Assembly: GCA_018267435.1 (NCBI GenBank)
Contig: JAFDYM010000291.1
Span: forward strand, 1 to 11,329
Length of the DNA: 11,329 nucleotides
Direction: 5' to 3'
Source of the DNA: Bacteroidota bacterium
GTDB lineage: Bacteria > Bacteroidota > Bacteroidia > Chitinophagales > LD1
This document shows positions 1 to 7,195 of the stretch, in pieces; the stretch's first letter is position 1; every line of letters starts with the position of its first letter. The translations under genes were made by a program, and so were the position numbers. Below the pieces are notes generated by a model, which made no database searches, was not told where the DNA came from, and worked only from the letters and a program-made list of their open reading frames with translations.

Positions 1-180
1 ACGGCTTCCATCTCCCGATCTGTGTGTAGGCGCATTAGTTGGTGTTGCAGGTTGATTTTGCTGCAATACTACCGGCCTGTCCTGCATGTTGCGCTCTAGT
101 TTGTTATCCTTATACGCTTGCTGCGCATTGGCTACCAAACCTAAGCCCACTACAGGTAAAAACAGTAAAAGCTTCTTCAT
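1..180 (-). CDS. Secreted protein with N-terminal signal peptide (partial, leaves window)
   Basis: The minus strand is open from an ATG at 180 down to position 1, giving the first 60 residues of a protein that continues outside the window. Seen: it begins MKKLLLFLPVVGLGLVANAQ, a Lys-Lys start, a hydrophobic stretch of about 14 residues and an Ala-Asn-Ala site, so a Sec signal peptide cut near residue 19 or 20 is likely. After it comes a polar segment rich in Gln, Asn, Pro and Thr, with no membrane span. No domain can be recognised in 60 residues. A TAAATTTG element at 225-232 lies about 45 bp upstream and could be its promoter. The product is probably periplasmic or outer-membrane associated. 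The start is well supported by the signal peptide; the function is unknown. Confidence 0.75.
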   Translation of the reverse strand, partial: MKKLLLFLPVVGLGLVANAQQAYKDNKLERNMQDRPVVLQQNQPATPTNAPTHRSGDGSR

Positions 181-224
181 GTTGTTTAGCGGTTTTGTAT
201 AGTGTTAAGTTTAAAAATGGATGT

Positions 225-232
225 CAAATTTA
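225..232 (-). promoter_or_regulatory. Candidate Bacteroidota -7 promoter element upstream of the secreted-protein gene
   Basis: Read on the minus strand this is TAAATTTG, an exact match to the TAnnTTTG element known for Bacteroidota housekeeping promoters. It predicts a leader of roughly 35-40 nt before the ATG at 180. I see no good TTTG element 19-21 nt further upstream, so this is a candidate only. Confidence 0.4.
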
Positions 233-267
233 ATTGAAATTTTGATTCAGTATTACCGTCGCATTAA

Positions 268-750
268 TTATTTGTCATAAGGCTGTAAATTTTGAATATT
301 TACCCACGTTTCTATCTTATTTTCAAGGGCAGTAAGCGGTTCGGGGGTATTCCAGCCTTTATCTACAATATTCTTCTCTTTTTTGCCATTGCTAAAGTAT
401 AACTTGCACGAAGGCAGGTCGGTAGGTGCTATATCATCTTCGGGGTAACGGTCTTTAAAGTTGAAAATACCAGCCTCGATAAACCATTTTTTAACATTAG
501 CCATGTCCTTGCTGCTTACCTTGGCGTAGTATTTACCAGTTTTAACAGTAAAGCGCTTGCCTTCATATATTAATAGTCCGTTTTCATACAAGGTAGCATC
601 GTATGTAGGGCACGATCCAAAACATGGGGTACGTGCTATACTCATTACCACCTTACCGTTTTTTTCGGGTACAAGCAGGTTATGGGGTTTGCAACCCGTT
701 GTAAACGTAAGTATTACGAATATTGATATGTAGTATACTAGCGTGTTCAT
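268..750 (-). CDS. DUF6438-type lipoprotein
   Basis: A 160-residue protein. The N terminus is a hydrophobic segment ending FTTGC, a plausible lipobox with the lipidated cysteine at residue 20, so the mature protein is probably membrane-anchored. The body carries the pattern I associate with DUF6438: a Met-Ser-Ile strand, RTPCFGSCPTY (Cys43 and Cys47), a YENGLLIYEGKRF strand pair, a KTGKYYAKVS turn, then a helix with Trp and Phe and a C-terminal LENKIETWVN helix. No catalytic role is established for this family as far as I know; the paired cysteines could form a disulfide in the envelope. It lies 58 bp downstream of yidC on the same strand, so read-through transcription is possible. Family assignment is from memory of the motif. 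Confidence 0.72.
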   Translation of the reverse strand: MNTLVYYISIFVILTFTTGCKPHNLLVPEKNGKVVMSIARTPCFGSCPTYDATLYENGLLIYEGKRFTVKTGKYYAKVSSKDMANVKKWFIEAGIFNFKDRYPEDDIAPTDLPSCKLYFSNGKKEKNIVDKGWNTPEPLTALENKIETWVNIQNLQPYDK

Positions 751-808
751 AGCTGTAAGCGCATAAAGCCGCTTAACATTCTGTGAATATAAGACTTTTC
801 CGCCGTAA

Positions 809-2746
809 TTACTTTTTACCCTTTGGCGGGTGGTTCTTGGCGCGCTGTTGTTGCTGCTCGGCAGCTTGCTTCTGTAGGTCGGCTAATTTCTTAGCCCAGC
901 CACTTGGCTTCTTAGGATTTTTCTTGTTGTCTTCTATCTGCTTGCGCAGTTTTTCCTCATTCAAGAAAAATTTCTGAATTATCCATTGATGTGCTATACC
1001 CATTAAGTTTTGCAATAGGTAGTAGTAAGTAAGTGCCGCAGGGAACGAGTTGAACACAAACATTAGCATAACCGGCATAATGTAAGGTAGGTACTGCATA
1101 CCTGGCTGCGAGTTGCCCATGGCGTTCATCTGGCTGTTCATTACCGCTTGTATTACCGAGGTAATAGTCATAAGTATAGTGAACAAGCTGATGTGAGTGA
1201 TGCCTATTACAGGCTCCTTCCAGCTTATCAAATCATCATAAGTACTAAGGTCGGTAGCCCATAGGAAGTGTTCTTGCCTCAACTCGATTGATGCCGGGAA
1301 GAAGTTATACATGGCTATCAATATCGGCATTTGCAATAGCAATGGTAAGCAGCCCCCTAGCGGACTAACACCTGCCTTTTGATATAGCTTCATCTGCTCC
1401 TGCCCCATACGTGCTTGATCATCGCCGTACTTCTCTTTCAATGCTGCTAGCTCTGGTGCCAATATTTTCATTTTGGCAGCACTCTCTATACTTTTAGCAG
1501 TAAGCGGGTGCAGGGCTATTTTCAATAGCAAGGTCATTATAAGTATTATAAGACCATAGTTAAGGTTGAAGCCATCGAAGAAGTTGAACAACCAGATAAT
1601 AAAACGGGTAATGTATTTTATCCAGGCAAACACTATCCAGTCAGGTCCTAGCTTGATAATTTCTTCAAAATCGCGGTCATAAGCTTTAAGCGTATTGAAG
1701 TGGTTAGGACCTATGTAGAACTGGAATGCATAGCTATTGTTGCCATCGGCCTTGTAAGGTAAGGTAAAGGTAGAGCTATAGCTTTTTACATAAGTCTTAT
1801 CATCCTTGCTGTATTTTGTTTTCAGCTTTGTTTTTTCAAACTGACCATTGCTAAATAGCGTAGCGTTAAAGAACTGCTGCTTGTACGATATCCATTCAAG
1901 CGGCGCTTCATCTTTAGTTTCTTCTTCGCTTTCCGATGTTTCGCTTTGGTGGTCTACATCGCCTTTGTTGAACTTATAATATAGTGCCGAGTGCGTACGC
2001 TCGCTGTTCAAATCTTTCTCAAGGCTGTGTAGCTTATTCTGCCAACTAGCACTTATGCTAGTATAGTTTTGAGGTATTACCGAGTTTAGGCCTACGGTGT
2101 TCACCTTATAGTCGAACATATATGAGTTGCCCTTTAGGGTGTACTGCTGCTCGAAGTACTTGCCTGCGCCAGCATTTAAGCGCATGCTAAATGTCTTGCT
2201 TTCGTTACCTGCCACGCTAAAGCTTTCGCCCACGGGTTCAAAGTAAAAGTCTTTGGTGTCTACGGTCTTATCTCCTACCAATGCAAACTGGTAGCTAAGC
2301 GAGTTGCTCTTATCGTTTACAAACACCAGCGGCTTTCCATCCCAGGTTTTGTAGTCCTTCAGCTCTACGCTTAGTATCTGTCCGCCTTTGGTGCTTATCT
2401 CTATTTTCTGCAGCTCGTTTTCAATGGTAAACACCTGCTCGGTACCTGTAGCAGCGGCAGCAAATGCGCCATACTTATTGGCAAGGTCGCCGGCTACGGT
2501 TACGGTATCTACTTTACCTGTAGCGCTATCAAGCACCATGGTAGTTACCGCTTTCGCCGTATCGGCTTGTAGCTTGGCGGCTTCGGCAGCGGCCTTCTCT
2601 TTCGCTTTTGCTACCTGCTCGGTCTTTTTCTTTTCAAGTTCTTGCGCCTGTTTCTCCTTGGCTGTTTTGCTTTGGTAGAAAAACATACCTACCATTAAAG
2701 CTGCCAACAATACCCAACCAATAACCTGTTCTTTGTTCTTTATCAT
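809..2746 (-). CDS. yidC: Membrane protein insertase YidC
   Basis: A 645-residue Oxa1/YidC/Alb3-family insertase that inserts and folds inner-membrane proteins, alone or with SecYEG. Seen in order: a first membrane span at about 7-24; an Ala/Lys/Glu/Gln-rich linker at 26-66; the large periplasmic P1 beta domain typical of Gram-negative YidC at about 100-350; an amphipathic helix near 370-390; the second span ending KIALHPLT (402-415); a charged cytoplasmic loop with GDDQARMGQEQMKLY; the signature span SPLGGCLPLLLQMPILIAMYNFF (461-483); further spans near 512-535 and 555-595; and a basic tail rich in Lys, Gln and Pro. Length fits Bacteroidota YidC. The groove position that is Arg366 in E. coli is Lys409 here by motif alignment. 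The ATG at 2746 puts the first span at the very N terminus. In many Bacteroidota pyrG precedes yidC; here a long repeat-filled gap does instead. Confidence 0.97.
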   Translation of the reverse strand: MIKNKEQVIGWVLLAALMVGMFFYQSKTAKEKQAQELEKKKTEQVAKAKEKAAAEAAKLQADTAKAVTTMVLDSATGKVDTVTVAGDLANKYGAFAAAATGTEQVFTIENELQKIEISTKGGQILSVELKDYKTWDGKPLVFVNDKSNSLSYQFALVGDKTVDTKDFYFEPVGESFSVAGNESKTFSMRLNAGAGKYFEQQYTLKGNSYMFDYKVNTVGLNSVIPQNYTSISASWQNKLHSLEKDLNSERTHSALYYKFNKGDVDHQSETSESEEETKDEAPLEWISYKQQFFNATLFSNGQFEKTKLKTKYSKDDKTYVKSYSSTFTLPYKADGNNSYAFQFYIGPNHFNTLKAYDRDFEEIIKLGPDWIVFAWIKYITRFIIWLFNFFDGFNLNYGLIILIMTLLLKIALHPLTAKSIESAAKMKILAPELAALKEKYGDDQARMGQEQMKLYQKAGVSPLGGCLPLLLQMPILIAMYNFFPASIELRQEHFLWATDLSTYDDLISWKEPVIGITHISLFTILMTITSVIQAVMNSQMNAMGNSQPGMQYLPYIMPVMLMFVFNSFPAALTYYYLLQNLMGIAHQWIIQKFFLNEEKLRKQIEDNKKNPKKPSGWAKKLADLQKQAAEQQQQRAKNHPPKGKK

Positions 2747-2794
2747 GTGCTATGTATACTAAGTGTGCGCGGTATACCTACGGTAACCGGGGCG

Positions 2795-2802
2795 CAAATA
2801 TA
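2795..2802 (-). promoter_or_regulatory. Candidate -7 promoter element for yidC
   Basis: On the minus strand this reads TATATTTG, matching TAnnTTTG, and lies 48 bp upstream of the yidC start, giving a leader of about 40 nt. No convincing -33 TTTG is visible, so the call rests on one element and its position. Confidence 0.4.
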
Positions 2803-2891
2803 AAAGAATATTGAAGTGGGGACGGCGTGGCGCATTTTATATTGCACAGGCAGCCCGCGAGGTGCGGTTTTTAGGGGGTGAAAGGGTACTT

Positions 2892-3057
2892 TGACCTCAT
2901 ACCCTAGCCCCTTCTCCACCATGGAGAAGGGGAACAATATTGTGACAAGCCTAATACTTTTAACTGAACAGCACCACAATGCCCACCTTTCCCTTCTCCT
3001 CCCGAAGCTTCGGGAGTGGAGAAGGGATGTAGACGTATGTCGACAGGGATGAGGTGA
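2892..3057. repeat. MITE-like intergenic inverted-repeat element
   Basis: A 166-bp non-coding unit bounded by imperfect terminal inverted repeats: TGACCTCATACCCT at 2892-2905 and AGGGATGAGGTGA at 3045-3057. Inside are two hairpins. The first has 11-bp arms (CCCCTTCTCCA at 2908-2918 against 2922-2932). The second nests a perfect 14-bp palindrome, CCCGAAGCTTCGGG (3001-3014), within 9-bp arms CCCTTCTCC/GGAGAAGGG (2991-2999 and 3018-3026). The arms of both hairpins share the same CCCTTCTCC word. There is no transposase. Open frames across it (for example 2743-3099 minus) are driven by the repeats and I do not regard them as genes. A mobilised or RNA-structured repeat family is the likely explanation. 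Confidence 0.65.
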
Positions 3058-3082
3058 AAAAGCATAGCACCACAGCCTGTAG

Positions 3083-3095
3083 GCGCGTGGCAGGC
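3083..3095 (+). repeat. Dispersed repeat word, copy 1 (GCGCGTGGCAGGC)
   Basis: This 13-base word recurs exactly at 8799-8811 in the same orientation. Flanking similarity extends to CACAG on the left and TATG on the right, so the repeated unit is probably about 30 bp. Both copies are in gene-free DNA. Confidence 0.5.
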
Positions 3096-3251
3096 ACACT
3101 TATGCCTATACGCCCATAGCACCGCCCATAATAATTGTATTCTACTTTCTTGTACGCTTACGCCTACGGCATTCGCAGATTGCTATGATTAAATAAAATC
3201 TTACTAGTCATAACAATCAGCGTTATCTGCGTACAAAACTATATTGCAACC

Positions 3252-3379
3252 CTGCCCATGAATTAATTCATGGGCTACGGATACGACCACCTTCTTGCCT
3301 TGAACGAAAAATGTATTGTGTAGAAACACGTTATATAAAAAGACTGAAATCAATAGCCCGTGAATTAATTCACGGGCAG
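3252..3379. repeat. Inverted pair of palindromic repeats (REPIN-like doublet)
   Basis: Two 26-bp units face each other across 76 bp: 3252-3277 and the reverse complement at 3354-3379. Each contains a perfect 22-bp palindrome (3254-3275 and 3356-3377) with half-arms GCCCATGAATT in the first and GCCCGTGAATT in the second. They differ only at the fifth base of the arm and its pairing partner, so both stay fully self-complementary. The flanks are asymmetric: CT lies on the outer side and TA on the inner side of both, which fixes an inverted orientation. This is the REPIN architecture of REP sequences mobilised by RAYT (IS200-like) transposases; no such transposase is in the window. The doublet ends 87 bp before lon. 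Confidence 0.75.
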
Positions 3380-3394
3380 CATGCGAGATAACAT

Positions 3395-3413
3395 TGCCAA
3401 AACTGCTTTGGCA
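3395..3413. promoter_or_regulatory. Short inverted repeat upstream of lon (possible operator)
   Basis: TGCCAAA (3395-3401) and TTTGGCA (3407-3413) form perfect 7-bp arms around a 5-nt spacer. It overlaps the upstream half of the sigma-54-like sequence, 53-72 bp before the lon ATG. It could be an operator or chance; only position and symmetry support it. Confidence 0.3.
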
Positions 3414-3423
3414 CAGCAATTGA
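3409..3423 (+). promoter_or_regulatory. Possible sigma-54-type promoter upstream of lon
   Basis: TGGCAC (3409-3414), five bases, then TTGA (3420-3423) resembles the -24/-12 consensus TGGCAC-N5-TTGC with exact spacing. The final conserved C is an A here, which weakens the match. Transcription would begin about 33 nt before the lon ATG, a sensible leader. No TAnnTTTG element is evident in the same region. Confidence 0.3.
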
Positions 3424-3466
3424 ACAGGGCATAACAGCGTTTTTTAGAAATAAACAGAGGATAAGC

Positions 3467-5941
3467 ATGAATCTTGACCATATATTTTCGCAACAAGTAA
3501 GCGACGAGGATGTAGATTTCCTACCCATTCTACCCGAAGAAGACGGCGCGGATGGCAAAAAACTGGAAATACCCAATGTACTTCCCATACTGCCTTTGCG
3601 CAACACTATTTTGTTTCCGGGGGTAGTATTGCCTATAACCGTAGGCCGCGACAAAAGCATTGTAGCTGTCAAAGAGGCATATAAAAGCAACAAACTGATA
3701 GGCGTTGTCGGTCAAATTGACGGAACGATTGAAGAGCCGGAGTTTGACGATATATTTAAAATAGGCACCGTGGCGCAAATAATGCGCATGATAAAAATGC
3801 CCGATGGCAGCACCACCGCCATTATACAAGGCCGCCAACGCTTTGTAACCAAGGAACTGGTACAAAGTGAGCCTTACATAAAAGCACAGATAGAAGTACT
3901 GCAAGATATACTACCTACCGACGATAAGGAGTTTGAGGCCAGTATGCTAAGCCTAAAAGACCTTGCGGCAGAAATAATAAAGCTGAGCCCGCAAATACCT
4001 AGCGAGGCCAACATTGTGCTGCGCAATATTAACAGCCCTGCCACGCTTACGCACTTTATAAGCAGCAACCTAAACATAACAGTAGAAGAAAAGCAGAAAC
4101 TGCTAGAGGTGGGCGATATGAAAGTGCGCGTGCAAACGGTACTTGGCTACCTGAACCGCGAACTGGAAATGCTGAAGATGAAGAGCGAGATACAGAGCAA
4201 GGTACAGCAGGACATCAACAAGCAGCAGCGCGACTACTTCCTTAGCCAGCAGCTAAAAACCATACAGGAAGAACTAGGCGTAAACAGTGCCGATAAGGAT
4301 ATTATCCGCCTAAAGGAAAAGCTATCGAAACTGACCTTGCCAGAGAAAACAAAGGAGCAGGTAGATAAAGAACTGGAGAAGCTACAGCGCATGAACCCCG
4401 CCGCTGCCGACTACAGCGTAGTGCTAAACTACGTAGAGTTGATATTGGACTTGCCATGGGGTATATATACCAAAGATAACTTCGATATAAAGCACAGCAA
4501 GCAGGTGTTAGATAACGAACACTTCGGGCTAGATAAGGTGAAGGAGCGCATACTGGAATACCTAGCCGTACTGAAGCTGAAAGGAGATTTGAAGTCGCCG
4601 ATATTGTGCTTGGTAGGCCCTCCGGGTGTGGGTAAAACCAGCTTGGGGCAAAGCATTGGTCGCGCACTGGGTAGGCAGTACGTACGTGTAGCCCTTGGTG
4701 GATTGCATGATGAAGCCGAAATACGTGGCCACCGCAAAACATACATAGGTGCCATGCCGGGCCGTATAATACAAAGCTTGAAGAAGGCCAAGAGCAGCAA
4801 CCCGATAATAATATTGGATGAGATAGACAAAGTAGGTAGCGACTTTAAGGGCGACCCTAGCAGCGCATTGCTAGAGGTACTTGACCCTGAGCAGAACCAC
4901 GCCTTCTACGATAACTACTTGGAGCTAGAATACGACCTAAGCAAGGTACTGTTTATAGCTACTGCCAATAGCCTGCAAACCATACAGCCCGCCCTGCGCG
5001 ACCGTATGGAGATAATACCTATAGAAGGCTATAGCATAGAAGAGAAACTACAGATAGCCAAAAAGCACTTGCTACCTAAGCAGCGCACTAACCACGGCCT
5101 AAAGACCAAGCAAGTGCAGCTAAGCGATAAGGTGTTGGAGCGCTTGATAGAAGACTATACCAAAGAGAGCGGTGTGCGCGAACTAGATAGGCAGTTGGCA
5201 TCGGTAATGCGCAACACCGCCAAGAAGGTAGCACTAGAAGAAGACTACAACCCGAACGTGAAGGACGAGGACCTAAGCAAGATACTTGGCCCAGAGAAGT
5301 TCGACAAGAGCATATACACCGAAGAGCACCAACCAGGTGTGGCAGTAGGCCTAGCTTGGACACCTGTAGGCGGCGATATACTGTTTATAGAAAGCAGCCT
5401 AACCAAAGGTAACGGCGGCGTAACTGTAACTGGTAACCTAGGCAAGGTAATGACGGAGAGCACCACCACGGCAGTAACGTACTTAAAGGCACATGCCGAT
5501 GAACTGGGTATAGACCGCGATATATTCAACAAGGTGAACATACACTTGCACTTTCCCGAAGGGGCAGTGCCTAAAGATGGTCCTAGTGCGGGTATTACTA
5601 TACTTAGCTCGCTAGCATCGCTGTTCACGCAGCGCAAGTTGAAGCCTTTTCTAGGTATGACGGGCGAGATAACCCTACGCGGCAAGGTAATGCCAGTAGG
5701 CGGTATTAAGGAGAAGATACTAGCCGCCAAGCGTGCAGGCCTAAAAGAAATCATTATGTGCGAGCGCAACCAAAAGGATGTGGAGCAGATAAACCCAAGC
5801 TACATCAAGAACATGAAGTTCCATTATGTAAAAACAATGGACGAGGTGGTAGAGATAGCCCTGCAAAAAAGCAAGGTGAAAAACGGCATCGACTTCAGCG
5901 TGTTCAACAGCAGTACGCCTGCACCGGGTGGGGGATTGTAA
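3467..5941 (+). CDS. lon: ATP-dependent endopeptidase Lon (LonA type)
   Basis: An 824-residue cytoplasmic AAA+ serine protease that degrades misfolded and regulatory proteins. Seen: a substrate-binding LON domain starting at LPILPLRNTILFPGV (about 40) after an acidic N-terminal extension; a coiled segment with QRDYFLSQQLKTIQEELG near 253-271; Walker A GPPGVGKT at 384-391 (Lys390); Walker B ILDEID with Asp451 and Glu452; and a C-terminal protease domain with KDGPSAG (Ser707) and GGIKEK (Lys750). The 43-residue Ser-Lys spacing equals the E. coli Ser679/Lys722 dyad, and all motifs keep a constant +28 offset, so the enzyme looks intact. AGAGG (3456-3460) sits 6 nt before the ATG, a usable ribosome site. 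Ile codons are largely ATA. It is the only plus-strand gene I can support here and converges on the DUF4062 gene. Confidence 0.98.
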   Translation: MNLDHIFSQQVSDEDVDFLPILPEEDGADGKKLEIPNVLPILPLRNTILFPGVVLPITVGRDKSIVAVKEAYKSNKLIGVVGQIDGTIEEPEFDDIFKIGTVAQIMRMIKMPDGSTTAIIQGRQRFVTKELVQSEPYIKAQIEVLQDILPTDDKEFEASMLSLKDLAAEIIKLSPQIPSEANIVLRNINSPATLTHFISSNLNITVEEKQKLLEVGDMKVRVQTVLGYLNRELEMLKMKSEIQSKVQQDINKQQRDYFLSQQLKTIQEELGVNSADKDIIRLKEKLSKLTLPEKTKEQVDKELEKLQRMNPAAADYSVVLNYVELILDLPWGIYTKDNFDIKHSKQVLDNEHFGLDKVKERILEYLAVLKLKGDLKSPILCLVGPPGVGKTSLGQSIGRALGRQYVRVALGGLHDEAEIRGHRKTYIGAMPGRIIQSLKKAKSSNPIIILDEIDKVGSDFKGDPSSALLEVLDPEQNHAFYDNYLELEYDLSKVLFIATANSLQTIQPALRDRMEIIPIEGYSIEEKLQIAKKHLLPKQRTNHGLKTKQVQLSDKVLERLIEDYTKESGVRELDRQLASVMRNTAKKVALEEDYNPNVKDEDLSKILGPEKFDKSIYTEEHQPGVAVGLAWTPVGGDILFIESSLTKGNGGVTVTGNLGKVMTESTTTAVTYLKAHADELGIDRDIFNKVNIHLHFPEGAVPKDGPSAGITILSSLASLFTQRKLKPFLGMTGEITLRGKVMPVGGIKEKILAAKRAGLKEIIMCERNQKDVEQINPSYIKNMKFHYVKTMDEVVEIALQKSKVKNGIDFSVFNSSTPAPGGGL

Positions 5942-5949
5942 GATTGTTT

Positions 5950-7068
5950 TTAAAAACTTTCTCCATCATCATCTATTATAAGGTCACCTATTTTTATTTT
6001 ATCGAAATCAACTATTCTATTAGCATTTAACTCAGGAAGCTTTGGAGGTTCGTTAAAATGAACTTGTCCTTGCTTTATTGCAATGCTTTTCAAATACCTA
6101 TTCTCCCCTTTAACTGTTATTACCCATTTAAAATGCTCTTTCATTATTAATCCTAAAGCTTGTAGTTGTTGAAGAATACGGCCTACATTAGGATATGCTA
6201 TATTAATCCTTAAATTATAATTACTATTATTAGAAATATGCTTTAAGGCTATCCCACATATATATCTATCTATAAGTCTATTATCTCTATAATACTCACG
6301 ACTTTGGCAACACGATGCTACAGCCATAAAAATATCTTCCCATGTACACTTCACAGTTATTGCATCTTTATTAAAGACTCTTAGCTTGGATTTTTCATAT
6401 GAAAATAGAATATAGTTAAATATCAATTCAATTTCATCATTTCCATCTGCTAAACTACTAGCAGCATTATCCTTTGCATTTAACTTATCCAGCTTACTTT
6501 TCAATTCTTTATTCTCTTTCATGATAATAACCATTTCATCATTTGTAGGCAGCTTCTCCAGTTCATTAGCTCTAACCCATCCTATTTGTGGATTATGTTT
6601 TATTTCTTGCATTAAACTCCGGCTAACAACCCCTCCTAAATCGCTTGAATTTTTCCAGTATTTACAAAGTCGCTTTTGAATTGCTTTCCGAAATTCCTTT
6701 AGCTTCTCTAGCTTAACAGCATCAGTCTCAGATTTCTTCACAGATATACTAGTAGGGTCATTGTGCAAAAAACCAATTACAGGAATTCCTTTTTCAACCG
6801 CATATTCAAATTCTTTTTGCGTATAGCTTTTCCCGTCTTCAGCTTCCGAACCATATCTATTTCCAACTATCACCATGTAATAGTCACAGTTATCAATTAA
6901 CTGCGTTATATACTTCCATTGAGATTCGCTTGAAGCAGGAAAGTATTCCATACCACATGGAATGCAGTCTAATTCAAGTAGCGCATGAAGAACCTCCATA
7001 CGCTCTTCTTTTAAATCTTCATAAGTAGAGCTAACAAATACTTGGTAACGCTTTTGAATATTTGACAT
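5950..7068 (-). CDS. DUF4062 domain protein with C-terminal winged-helix-like region
   Basis: A 372-residue soluble protein. Seen: an N-terminal DUF4062 domain with VFVSSTYEDL (10-19), GMEYF (39-43), DYYMVIVGNRYG (62-73), YTQKEFEYA (82-90) and PVIGFLH (96-102); a basic helix at about 117-136; IGWVRA (162-167); a predicted coiled coil near 172-199; then a region of about 160 residues whose YPNVGRILQQLQALGLI and WVITVKGENRYL segments look like a winged helix. Known: DUF4062 has a nucleotide-binding-like alpha/beta fold and occurs at the N terminus of signalling ATPases, including eukaryotic TEP1 and NWD1. Here it has no NACHT or AAA module. Sampled stretches are about 22-38% GC, against about 50% in lon, suggesting horizontal acquisition. 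A sensor, effector or defence role is inference from domain type and composition only. It stands alone in its transcription unit. Confidence 0.8.
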   Translation of the reverse strand: MSNIQKRYQVFVSSTYEDLKEERMEVLHALLELDCIPCGMEYFPASSESQWKYITQLIDNCDYYMVIVGNRYGSEAEDGKSYTQKEFEYAVEKGIPVIGFLHNDPTSISVKKSETDAVKLEKLKEFRKAIQKRLCKYWKNSSDLGGVVSRSLMQEIKHNPQIGWVRANELEKLPTNDEMVIIMKENKELKSKLDKLNAKDNAASSLADGNDEIELIFNYILFSYEKSKLRVFNKDAITVKCTWEDIFMAVASCCQSREYYRDNRLIDRYICGIALKHISNNSNYNLRINIAYPNVGRILQQLQALGLIMKEHFKWVITVKGENRYLKSIAIKQGQVHFNEPPKLPELNANRIVDFDKIKIGDLIIDDDGESF

Positions 7069-7128
7069 CTATTTGTGTGTTTGATGTAAATATAACAATC
7101 AAAACTATGCGAAATACAATCTCCCGCT

Positions 7129-7163
7129 GTTCCGGGTGTTCGACGAAGTCGACGACTCGGAAC
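7129..7163. repeat. REP-like imperfect palindrome
   Basis: A 35-bp near-symmetric sequence with outer arms GTTCCG/CGGAAC and an inner TCGAC-centred stem around GAAG. It lies between the DUF4062 start and the lipoprotein terminator. It resembles other REP-type hairpins in the window in design but not in sequence. Confidence 0.5.
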
Positions 7164-7165
7164 CA

Positions 7166-7191
7166 TAAATAAAGCGGAGTGTTTAACTCCG
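7166..7191 (-). terminator. Rho-independent terminator of the tandem lipoprotein operon
   Basis: On the minus strand CGGAGT, a TAAAC loop and ACTCCG (7175-7191) form a 6-bp hairpin starting 5 nt after the stop codon of the downstream lipoprotein, followed by CTTTATTTAT. The T-tract is interrupted, so termination may be moderate. Confidence 0.6.
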
Positions 7192-7195
7192 TATA

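Noticed and set aside
2388..2678. Plus-strand frame of 96 codons inside yidC
   Set aside because: It is a shadow of the Ala/Lys-rich yidC linker, which gives a Ser/Phe/Cys/Ala-rich antisense reading.
2855..2872. GC hairpin CCGC-GAGGT-GCGG followed by five T on the plus strand
   Set aside because: It looks like a weak terminator, but no plus-strand gene lies upstream; the 4-bp stem is too short to call.
2743..3122. Minus-strand frames of 118 and 72 codons before yidC
   Set aside because: They run through the inverted-repeat element; their length comes from the repeats and the residue content is Cys/His/Arg-rich with no domain.
3204..3419. Minus-strand frame of 71 codons with ELIHG repeated twice
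   Set aside because: The repeated peptide is just the translation of the two palindromes of the REPIN-like doublet.
4302..4830. Several minus-strand frames inside lon
   Set aside because: All are antisense to an intact lon with conserved catalytic motifs, and their composition is implausible.
5946..5957. Palindrome GTTTTTAAAAAC between the converging lon and DUF4062 stop codons
   Set aside because: It is AT-only apart from its ends and could be chance; it is not a convincing bidirectional terminator.
5758..6030. Plus-strand frame of 90 codons across the lon end
   Set aside because: It is out of frame with lon and then antisense to DUF4062; no domain or start signal.
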